From Bugula neritina (taxonomy: Eukaryota > Bryozoa > Gymnolaemata > Cheilostomatida > Bugulidae), in NCBI GenBank assembly GCA_964035545.1, contig OZ037767.1, positions 26,397,628-26,461,627 of the forward strand: a stretch of 64,000 nucleotides of DNA. The letters run 5' to 3'. This document shows positions 1-12,100 of this stretch, piece after piece. A program made the position numbers and the translations under genes. The notes beneath the pieces are model-generated. The model was not told where the DNA came from. It searched no databases and was given only the letters and a program-made list of their open reading frames with translations. How positions within the stretch are numbered: the first letter of the stretch is position 1; each line of letters opens with the position of its first letter.

Positions 1-84
1 TGCACCAATTTATTGCTTATACAGAATGAAGAATAGAAATATAAAGAATATAAGAAGAAGATGTTAGTATTGTAGTAAGTATAC

Positions 85-165
85 CAGTAGTAGGTTTTAC
101 ACCAGCCACATCCACTGCTTCTTTTAGAACTAATACTAATCTTCCTACAGGAGATCTGCTCAGAG
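85..165 (-). other. ITSN: ITSN C2 domain first exon, version B (duplicate, probably mutually exclusive)
   Basis: An 81-nt open segment bounded by a TGTGGCAG acceptor and a GTATAC donor. It reads [18 protein letters not shown] and so repeats the GRL-hydrophobic-E pattern of the exon at 554-640. Entry and exit phases are both 1, identical to version A, and it would also end in a split Gly codon. If spliced from 1576-1658 it gives a complete alternative start to the C2 beta sandwich. Including both exons would keep frame but double the first strand. It may be a cassette, a mutually exclusive exon or a decaying duplicate; transcripts are needed to decide. Confidence 0.6.
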
Positions 166-3100
166 CTGCCACAACACAAACCAATAAAGTCATCAAATCA
201 AGCAAAGCACTGTACAACTGCATAGTCTGACGTATCTAGAACTCAGACGTCTCTTGGCCATTTGTTAGAACCAAGGCCATTTGTTAAACAAATTTCAAGA
301 ATTTGGCGAAAATTCTAGATGATTCACAAACTGCACAGCATAAAACTGTATTGAATTGTATAAACTGCACAGTAATATATCAATTTAAACTTTTCCCAAC
401 AAAATTTAAAAGTTGAATTCAATACGACTTTTTCCACGACAAAGTTGAAATATTCAGAGACATTGCCTGGGTTCTTAGATAATCAGACTGTGGGTGAGGG
501 GAGCAAAGTAATGCAAAGCTAGCAAACACATGTCCTGCACAAGGATCTCTTACCATTGGCGTCTGACGCCGTCAGGCCGACGCCTTCCATGACTATGACT
601 AGTAATCTACCAATTCCTTTGTGGCCAGGGCTGGTCACCACTGTAGCATTTGGTATATTGCACTCATACATGTGTGTATACAGAAAACAGGACGTAATAG
701 CAGTGACTAATGCAAGAGAATAGCTTGTAGCTCTCAAGAAGATATACATTCTGGTAACATTTGAAAAAAGTCAAGCATGTTTCATGGCAAAGTGACAGTA
801 TAGCGAACAGCCTATTTTTGGTACACACCCTTAACAAACAGTGTCCCATAAAACAGTGAAACAGTGAAGTTAAAAGCGTGTAGATGTTTTGTAGATGCAA
901 CACGGTGCGAACTTATGTAAAGAGTCTGTGCCAGTGAATTTAGTTGAGACACTGTTTGAAGCTGAGAGAACTAATCAACTCTTACTAGTTACACTAGAAT
1001 TGCCAATTTTATAAAAGAAGCAAACAAATAACTAGTAATACAGCCAGTAGCTTTGCCAAAAAAAAACAAGTTTCATTTATTTAGCTATTAAATGGATGAT
1101 AAATTTACTAGCAGAGTTGGGAGTAGCAGGTTTTTGTGCTAGTTATATTTACTATATATTGAAGGTAAAAGTGTCTAAACAAGAGACATGACATGACATA
1201 GTGGTGCCTCAGTAGCTGCCTTTATGCCTGCTATCTGTAATTTCGACTTCAATTTCTTGGTTTTTTCAGATCTTGTTGTTTAAAATGGAAGCTGACTATA
1301 AGAGTTTTGAAAAATCACAAAACTGCACATAATTTTCTTTTGGAGCGAAAGATATTTTGGGAGTGAGATGATTAAACTTCACAAAAGCTGCCTTACAATT
1401 TACATTACTCCAATACTACAACTACTACAGCTGCTGCTACTGTTGCTAATGCTGCTATTGTTGCTGCTGCTACAACCGCAACTAAAATCAACTAGTGCCA
1501 CTATAACTACTGAGCTGCTATTACTAGTTCAGTCACAAGATTTTCTGCAACAGATAAAATAATTTTAGCCCTTACATGATTTGGCACGTTCTCTCTTCAC
1601 TTTCTCCATGGACAGAGCAGTTTCAAAAGCATTGGTTAGTCTTTTCATCCAGGCATTTCTATAAAACATTAATACAGTACTAGCACTTGTATGGTATCAA
1701 ATGGTCAATCCACGCTATAAACGCTATATAACAAAGCAATGCTAAAACAACAACAGTTCATTGCAAAAGATCCAACAACACGAATTTTCAACAAGAATGT
1801 GACTAAAGACTACTATGGAGTTATCAGAATCCCTGTCTCTCTTCAAATACGCCGACAACATGAGTGTTACCTTCAGTTGCTATGGTCTACGTAAGCATAT
1901 GTGCTGATCCCAAATGAAATAACAACATATTATCAAAGAAAATTAACATTTAGTCTAGATACAATTATCTGAAGTATTATATGCTACCCGTATGGCAGGA
2001 GCACTCACTTTTCTGTGGTACTGCTACACTTGAGGTCTATTATATTTTCAATATGGATTAGCTGGAAGCACACATTATCAGTATCGGGCTTCTCCAAGTT
2101 TACTGGTTCTCTCACACTGATTTCATTGAGGAACACAGGCTAAAATTTATATATATAGAATTGAATCAAATTAGCTTAGAATATGATCTTAATTCCTCTG
2201 ACTAGAAATTAGCCCTTGAAATAATTCTCAGCTTTAAGATGTTTTCACTTACAAACTAAAACAAAGATTAACTGTTTACTTTCATGGTGTACAGCTGAGC
2301 TTTTCTACCCATTAAATTCACTATACGTATTTCAACTGCGAGTGTTCCCTTTATCTCTACATAAGTGCAGCAAACATACACATGTGTAAATAATTGGAGT
2401 TTGCTGCTCTTGAAAAGTGTCTTAACATAAATTTGTTACAGAATTTTCAATTTCAAAATACTCAACAACATTGATATCCCAAAAGAAACAGTTATATATA
2501 ATCGGTAACAAAGCACTTGCTTCAGCTTTATACTATGCTTTCAAACTACAAACCATTTTATACATCTTGAATAATACTCCTTTAGCCTCTGGACGAAAAA
2601 CTTTGTCTGTGGAACTGTTGGATACCGGAGTTGTGAAGAGAAGAAAATCATTAAATAAGAAGGTGTAGAGCTCACGGTTTGACCTTGTCTATAACAATGA
2701 AAAGAGTCAGACATCAATGTGCAGCTGCAGTTGAATATATAATGTATGCAAAGCAAAAAAACATGAAATAGCAAAACTTATAAATAACATTCTTAAAAAG
2801 TAACCTAATGAGTATATATTTACTAAAATAATTTCTTTTATAAAATACTTTTTTTCTGCTCGAAACTTAAACATGAAAAGTAGTTATTTTTAAGTTTTAA
2901 CTATGCATTATGTTTTTTATTTTTAACATTTTGACAAGGCCTTGAATGAAATATTTAGTCAATACTATAACAAGTAAATATTCCACAGCTGTGTTAATTA
3001 TATTTGCTTAAAGTTGAAATAATTTTTAGACATGTGAGAACAATGTTTATAGACAAATAATATTTTAAAAATACAAATAAAATTAAAAGAGTATACTGAT

Positions 3101-6100
3101 AGGTTTATGACAATTCTAGAAAAAAGTCAACTTTTCTACATGGCTATAGTACTTGGTATATACCTTATAGTACTTGGTACATACCTTATAGTACTTGGTA
3201 CATACCATATAGTACTTGGTACATACCTTATAGTACTTGGTATATACCTTATAGTACTTGGTACATACCTTATAGTACTTGGTATATACCTTATAGTACT
3301 TGGTACATACCTTATAGTACTTGGTACATACCTTATAGTACTTGGTACATACCTTATTCAAAACTCCACTGTATATAAACTTTCTCTGGCCCAGTGCATT
3401 GGTAAGGGAATTGAAATTTATGTGCTAAAATAAAAGTAAATTAATAAATTATACTGGAGATATTTTGGCTATTGCTCAATCTGAACTTTCTACAAACACT
3501 GTAACCATTTATATAGATGAAAAATAAGACAACCATCCCATCCTATAGTAATTTATACTCGACTAATGCGTTGAACGAAACAACTAAAGCTACAGTATAC
3601 CTCAGTTAGACCTTCACAGGACACATGATTCTGAACCCACTCCAACTTGTCGGAGTTGTCTTTCTCTCGCACACCTTCATTCACCTGATTGGCCAATTCC
3701 TGGGCTTTGGTAGAAGCCTCGGTTATATGCTGATAGTCAGGGTGGGTGCTGGGAGTGTATTTCTCTATCTAATTATTAGCCAATCAAATAATTTAATAAA
3801 ATCTATATTAAAGAATGCCTGTAACACTGACATTAAGCTTATTAGGTTTGTTAGCCTTAACTGAAACAACATAAAACACATTAGAACTTACCACAGATTT
3901 AAAATAGTATAAATATTTAATTTGTTGTAAAGAGAGAAGAGAAATTAGAATTAAAAGAAATTTAGTGAAAGCTGCAACACCAAATCAGACTTATGAGAAA
4001 ACGCCATTATCTGTCAGAAAATGAGTGAACAGATAACCAGGCAATTAGTCTTTGATTCTAATCTTACCCTGCTGACTAGAAGTGGGTACTTGGTGATGCG
4101 CTGCATAGGTTTAAGAATATAGCTACTTAACGGCATACCATGCACTCTACTGTCCTGTTGACATTTCTACAAAAACACCAAAAATATCTGCTATTATTCA
4201 TTTTTAGAACATCCTAATAATAAGAAATCTACGTTTAAAATAAACTTAATTTCACGTAGTATTTAAATTTAAATTGATTAAAACTGAATTATATTTTGGC
4301 TTTACTCGAAGCATATTACTTATATTAAACAATTTAGTTATTAGGCTAAAAGAGAGAACAGAGCAACTAGGTAAAGTTTAAAACCTGTTTCAGAATATGA
4401 TGAGTCATGCATAAATAGTTGACTGCCTGAGCACCAATCACAATGAAGCAAATTACTTACTGATATGAATTGTCTCGCCTCACCGTCTGTTTCTACTCTA
4501 CTTTGTAAAAGCTGAGCAGCATGGAGTTGTCTGCTACAGAACCTTATGTATGGAGTCATGTTGGGAAACTGCAACATAATCTATCTACTGTATTAATACA
4601 ATCCAGTATACCTCATGTCACATGCGACACCAGCTTGTCATGGTGAGATAACTTCTTCAATACCAACAATTGGTTTTACAACTTGTAAACTACACCTTGA
4701 AAAAAGGTACAACATTGAAAAAATCTTCAAACATATTACTTATTTTAAAGAATAAACTATACCTATATGAAAACAAAGATGATGCTCCAGTAAAAATTTC
4801 AACTATAATATGTTAAAGTTTAGTATATGGAACAATATTTTTAGTGCAGCCTCATGATGATTGCCTGTCAAAACCAACCAAGCATCAGTTCTGTTCAACA
4901 TAACAATTTTTTTATTTTGCTCTGTTAATCCACTTTCGTTATGAGACAAAAAACTGCAATGACCATAACAGTTCAATATTACAAGACACAAGAGAGCATG
5001 CACGTATCTCATGCAAAGTCCATCCTTACATTCTCAATAAGAATATCACCAATAACATCCACAGGCTTGTCTTGGCCACATGTGTTCTTCCTCACTTTGA
5101 ATGCACTGCAAACAAAAGGAATTACCTGTATATATAGATAGAATATTATAGTTTCACAATCTTGCATGAAGCCAGAGATAATGATCAGTATCTGTTGGGA
5201 CATTACATGAGCTTGGCAAACTTTTGTTAAATCATTATAGCTTTAATTGCATTCTCATAGCTATGTTAGCTACATTATGTTTTTCTCTGTTGTGATTGGT
5301 TGATATACACCGATTTTGGCTACTACAAAAAAGCTATCTTTTTAGACTATTATAAACCCAGCACTTTCTGTTATTCATCCTCTTTTTTTCATTCAGTTTT
5401 TGATAATAAATACGCATCTATATTTCAAACACAACAGTATCAAACTATTTCAGAGAGAAGGCAAATATTGTCTCCCTCCGCGTATTATAACACGCCCATA
5501 TTATACACTAGTATCAAGTAATCACGAATAGAATCATGGGATTGGTAAGCTACACACTTGACTAGCTTCCTGTTACAGTGAATGAGCTCCCTCCAGTTAA
5601 CAAATATGGCCTCCAGTTCACTTTCCGGCATAGCTTTGCTTTCTTTCAGCGGCTTGTAAAACACCTTTGAATAAAAATTTTAAAGTGAAATAGCGCATAG
5701 GTCTGACTAAGCTTTAGGTACAATTAATTCGATTTGAAAGGAGTTACCTCTTCTCATGCAGAAGACGAGCTAGGAAAAATGTGTTGAAAATTAAAGTATT
5801 AGTGGTATACGAGTATTTCAAAATTAATTAAATTTTATCTGTGGGAGATTTAAACGGCCTCTAAACGAAACGACCTCTTTTCACTGACCTCTAAAGCTAT
5901 GACCATATCCTCAACATATGTTTTTTCTGTATTAATGAGCTCTTCAATAGCTTGCTGTCTCTTCTTCTCATCTTCTGTTACTAATTTGATAAGAGGTAAA
6001 GCAAGCATGTTACACTTCATATTATGGAGTTATCTCACCAGTGTTAATAAACAAGTGCCTCCAGGACACGATACATGGAACTAAGCCAGTTCTCAATCCA

Positions 6101-9100
6101 TAAGTCAGTGCTTAGACTACCTAAAGCATGGCAGATTACAGCAGGTACTCTATACCACCCTATCTAATAACTTTGTTTGGAAATAGTTTAGTTGGGCAAC
6201 TCAAGATATTTGGCTGATTTCAGCAACCGACAACCCATTAATAATATCCACATGATAAAATCATGTTTAAATTGTCTACCATACTGCATTCAAGAATTCT
6301 ATAGGACATTGTATTTGAATCTGTAAAACGGTATAGTTAACATAAAACATTGACTAAACATAAACTCAAAAGGAATTTTACACCATGTTTAAAAGACTAT
6401 TATTTGGTCAATAAAATTATATCGTGCATACAATAAAAGTCCTCATCACACATATATTATGCCAGATTTAATATAGTATTGTATTCCATCACCAGCAACT
6501 TAGACATTTTACGAGTAAATAATAATAAAAGCAGATAATCCATAAAACTGTAAATATAAGGAGTAGAATATATTTAGGGACAACATCAATAATTCTCCAG
6601 CTATATAATATAAACCGCTCTATTGAGAATATGACTTCTACCGTACTCAGTGCCATGTTACCTTTCAGTTCAACAAGAACATTTTAGTTGATCTATTAGT
6701 TGTCAAGTCAAGATTTTACAGACCGTCGTTAGAAGAAAGGTTAGTTTTGAAATCGGCAACAGACTTTAAGGTTAAAGAAGTCAGACTCACAATAGAGAGT
6801 GCAATAAAACCCATCATGTTAGGAAGTCAAATAGGGATTGCGAGTGAAAGTTACATACGCTAAGCAATTATAGTTCTTCTTTCAGAACAATTTATAGAAG
6901 ATGACTTTAGTGGAACTGAAAGCGAGACCGGAATACAGTCAACATTCTACTCACAACCCATATTTGCTCAATAAGCAGACCAATATCGTTAACTAACTCA
7001 ATTAACCATAAAAAATAACAAGCATTATTCAAGAGCAAAAATAATTGCAAACCAATAGTTGCATCTTTGGACAAAAGCTGATGATATTTAGTGTATGAAC
7101 TTATTTTACACGAGTGTAAAGGAAGGGGCGTATTACAGTTTATTTTATAAAACATTATCTTGCCAAATGAGCAAATATGATTGGCAGCTTTAGACCAATC
7201 AGAATGAAGTTGAGTAGAATGTGAACCAATCACAGCCCCGACACAGCATCCGCTAAAGTTTCCTCACCACAGTTTAAGCTACAAAATTATGAGTGTGAGT
7301 GATAAGCAGTGTGAAAAAAGTGAAACCGAAAAATTTGGTGTATGTGTGTATAAATATTGGACCAACAAAACAGAAGAAAAGACCAACTCACATGGTTCTG
7401 TGTACATTTGAACGTAATTGGCCGGAAAAACACCGGAGACATCGCCTAATTGGCCCATCCACCAATCAGGGTCGTTTTTATTGAGTATAGTAATAACATC
7501 TCCTTGGTTGAAAGTCAGCTCATCATCATTCTGTGCAGTATAGGGGTAGGAAGCCACAACTTTAGCTACAAGAATTACTTGGTTATGATACACGAGGGCC
7601 AAGAAACTGCAAGTACTGGTGCTAAGATCAAATATATAGTAGAAGTACTAGCACTAGTACAAGTACAAGTGTTATTATCAACATATCTTATACTGCGACA
7701 TAGTGAGTATAATACTTTCATTACATGAATGCATTGTAATCAGCATAGAAAAAATTCAAAATAAAATTTAGTAAAATAATAAAAAATTAAATACAAATTT
7801 TGAGCTATACATTACTTATGAATGAGCGATGAAACTCGAATATGTTTAAACATTGTTAATATTTGAGGATATAGAAGAAACTGTTTTCACTTCAAAGGGT
7901 ACTAGTAGTTTGTCATAAATTCTCTTAGTATTTACTATTTGAAATAAGAACATTGGCTAAGTATCTGTGGCATACAATTTGAATGGAGCAATTGCTTGGA
8001 AAAAAACATGTTTGTATTATAACAGTTACAATGTATTCTGTGAAAAATGGCTGTACTTCTGAGGAAATGTACTTTATAGCATGAATATATATAGCAGTGA
8101 TATTATCACTGCACTTTTAATTAAGGAAATGTATATTATATATATTGCAGATTTAAGAGATCACTATATGGTAAAATTTAACGTCAATATACATTTATAC
8201 ATATAACATTTAAACTTTAGCGAATGACAATTTAATAACTGAGGCTCTGCATTACCTTGTGGAGCTACTGCAGGTACTGCAGCCAAAGAGATGTTCTGCT
8301 GGATCCTGGGAGACTCAGGATCTGGTGTAGCAGGAGTGGAGGGTCGGGAGGACTTGATGCCTGACGTGGGCAATAACTTAACGTAATCCTTTGGAAACCA
8401 GCCTATCTGTTTCTTTTGACCTTTAGCCTACATGGTGACATGCATAAGCTATATACCATAGTGAGAAATTACATTAATAATGTGGAATATAAAAAAAACC
8501 ATAAACATGTATATAAAAACAGTGGCTCTTAGTTGAAAAGTTAAAATGCTGTTTTCAAATAAAACTAAAAATAATTGTTCAGAGAACTCTACAACTCATA
8601 CAAATTAGCATGTGGTTTAAAACTTTACAATAACTTTTTAGAACACTTGTATAATTGTATATTTTAATAAAATAAATAAACAAAACATAGGGCAAGGTTC
8701 TGGAAAGTTCCTGAGTATTACATACCACCAACTCTCCCTCCCACCAGCCAGACGCCGACTTCTTCTTCACTTGAATCAGTTGATTAAGTTTAAGGGACAG
8801 TTGCTCGGGCCCCGTAGCCTCATACGCTGCAATCACCTTCCCTATCTCCTTAGCCTGAGCACCCGATGGTGTTGGGTTGGGTGGTGCTGCAGGCGCCAAT
8901 GCTGGGCTACTTGTCTACACAAATAGTACATGACAAACATACATATTGCATGCAACCCTTTGATTTTAGATGTTAACAAAGGCTAGAAAAGGATAGAGAG
9001 TTGAAATACCAGACACCCGCCAAAAGAACGGTAAAGCAAGAAATAAACACACTAAGCAAGACACGTTGGGTAAGCTACATCTACTAACTGACTGGTTTAG

Positions 9101-12100
9101 CAAAGAACTGCAAATCCACTAATCAAATAAACAAATAACTATAACTTATGAAAAAAAGGTACACCAATAAATTATACATCCCATAGCTAGTTATTAGATA
9201 CAAAAGCGGTAGAATATTAAAAAGCAAACGAAACAGAAAAAAGCATAAGCAAACACATAGCATACTTTTATTGGGGTGTCAGTGGGTTTTCGAGGGGCAG
9301 CCCGTGGATGTTTCCTAGCCTCGTTGAAAGGACTAGTCGATGAGGTTGGGAATGCAGAGTTGTGAGATGGTGGGGTGAGTGGAGATGATGACACAGGTGC
9401 TAGAGACGCATTTGTTGGCATTGTGGGTAAAGTGAAAGTTGGGTGTGATACCAGCGCAGTAGGGTTAGACTGAGTGGGGGAGTTAATTGCTGGGTGATTA
9501 GGTGGCTGGGGTGGGGGGCTAGTGGCGCCCTCCTCAAACTGAAACATAAGCAACTAAATGAAGCACAGAAAGCACACAACATGCATTTATAAACTCAGTT
9601 ATAAAATATGAGCACAATGCTGTAAAATGAGCAGTTCATGTCAAAAAATATATGTTAATATTTTATATACAATATTGATGCAAAATGAACTGCTCACCAC
9701 TGCCATAGCATGTTTAGTGTTACTGACAGAAACATGTAAACATTCAAGCAGGCAACATGAAGAGCCAGCGAGAAACAACACACGTTAGATTATTACTTTA
9801 GCTATACTAGCATATCATACTAACACACTACAATAGCATACTGTACTAGCATACTCTACTAGCATACTGTACTAGCATACTGTACTAGCATACTGTACTA
9901 GCATACTGTACTAGCATACTGTACTAGCATACTGTACTAGCATACTGTACTAGCATACTGTACTAGCATACTGTACTAGCATACTGTACTAGCATACTGT
10001 ACTAGCATACTGTACTAGCATACTGTACTAGCATATTATACTAGCATACTCTACTAGCATACTGTACTAGCATACTATACTAGCATACTATACTAGCATA
10101 CTCTACTAGCACCCTATACTAGCATACTGTACTGGCATACTGTACTAGCATACTCTACTAGCATACTGTACTAGCATACTGTACTAGCATACTGTACTAG
10201 CATACTGTACTAGCATACTGTACTAGCATACTATACTAGCATATTAGGACAGAAAAATCCTCCAAACTCTTTGACACTAGAAAGGAAAGGGACTAAACCC
10301 TGACATTTGTTACTTGCAAGACTTTAGCCAAAATGAATTAGTTTGTTTTGTCAACATAGTGCATGCATTTGGAGAATTTGAGTCTCAGAAACAAACTATA
10401 AACAACACAACAACCTGTACATAACAACTCGTTGAAAGACTTAACGTAGCGCAACAAATACCCTAGCCTGATCTGTAGAGGTCCCGACATAGTTAGCGGG
10501 AAATATACCACTCCTGCTGCCGATGCTGCCCGTCCACCATTCACCACCTTCCTTGCTGCTCACCAGGATCAGCTCACCAACAGTGAAAGTCAAATCACCT
10601 TCAACATCTGACTGATAGTCGTGCATTGCTACATATCTCTCCGCTACCTGTATACATAATATTAAGGTGACTAGAGCGTATTACAGCAGAAGCAGTGTTT
10701 GTATATTGTATTATACAGAATAAATTATATCATACAGAAATAATATAGTATAATTTACAGAGGTAATATAGTTTATAAGACAGAACTAATACAGTATATT
10801 ATACAAAAATAATACAGTATATTATAGAGTAGTTATATAGCATAATATACAGAAGTAGTACAGTGTGCTATACAACAACTAACACAAGCAACACATGTAT
10901 ATACAACAATAATACCTATTGTATACAGTAATATACCATACCTGTTGCTTATTTGATTCTGGTGTGGCTACAGCCGCAGTGGTATCCCCAGGCACCTGGT
11001 CATAATACCTTGAAGCTGGTGCATCCTCTGATATAGAAGGTACTTTATCATAAAACCTGGAGCTATCCACAGCTGGCCTGCACAAAACACTCGTGTATTA
11101 GACAACTATAAACTCTCACAAGCTTATGACTTCAATGAAAACCCTTGTTGATTAAATATGTATTAATTTTTATCTAATCGATGATGCAATATTACACCGC
11201 AAACACAATTGTAACTGAGCGCCCCTTCCATCACCCCTAATGACCTTAACAAGAATCATGCTCATGTTTCTGGGAACGCAGGAGCCTTTACATTGCACCT
11301 CTCTACCCACATACAGCAATATATTAATTCATATACAGTGTGCATACTATTGAAGGGTCAACACTTATTGAAATTGCAAAGCAGTTATTCTATCAAAACA
11401 ATAGATTATTAATAAAGCTGGTAGAAAAAACTTCCACCAGAACTTACTTGGGCTCGGATTGGTTGTTAGAAGAGGATGTAGAATCTGTAACCTTGACATA
11501 TGCACTAGGGAACCAGCCCTGTTCTCCATTAGACAGCTTACCTTGCCACCACATGTCTTGCTGCATCAGAACTTTGATTGTGTCACCCTGAAATAAACTG
11601 CTAATTAGAGATCCTAACAAACCCCTTGTTTAGGCCTGGCTTAGACACATAACTTCAACATTTAGTTACAGATATCAAGTGCCTTCATCACTTATTTTAA
11701 TGATGCTAATAATTGCAATAATATAATAATGACAAAGATCTTTCCCTTTCACGATCAGCACATGATTAGTTATATTGCTGATAAAGAATAGAAGGCTGGA
11801 ATGGTATGAGTATGTAAGCAGGAGATAAAAAAGAAGACGTAAAGAGGCTGAGCAAGTGTTGGAGACAAGAGAGAAAAAGACCAAACATCGATGGATAGAT
11901 ACCATAAGAACGGATATGAAAGTGTAAAAAATTAATAGCAAGGACACAAGCAACAGAGTTAGACGCAAATCACTTAGTGTGTTGGCTATGCAGAACCCGT
12001 GACCCACAAGGACTGATACAGAAAAGGTGAGAAACGGGGAGAAACATGATCAGTTACAGTAGCTTACCTCATTAAATGATAGATGATTACTCTTTTTGGC

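Noticed and set aside
3107-3433. Plus-strand open frame with ten Leu/Ile/Val/Gly/Thr/Tyr repeats
   Set aside because: It is the antisense of the 21-bp minisatellite and an ITSN exon; the frame is open only because the unit is stop-free and divisible by three.
6907-7233. 108-codon minus-strand open frame between SH3E and DH
   Set aside because: It has no recognisable motif, and exons 24 and 25 are already in frame with each other.
9833-10243. Array of short direct repeats resembling a CRISPR at first sight
   Set aside because: The 13-bp units are contiguous with no unique spacers, and the DNA is animal nuclear sequence.
11675-12007. 110-codon hydrophobic minus-strand open frame
   Set aside because: It lies entirely in the intron splitting SH3B, has no domain and no homologous look; chance in AT-rich DNA.
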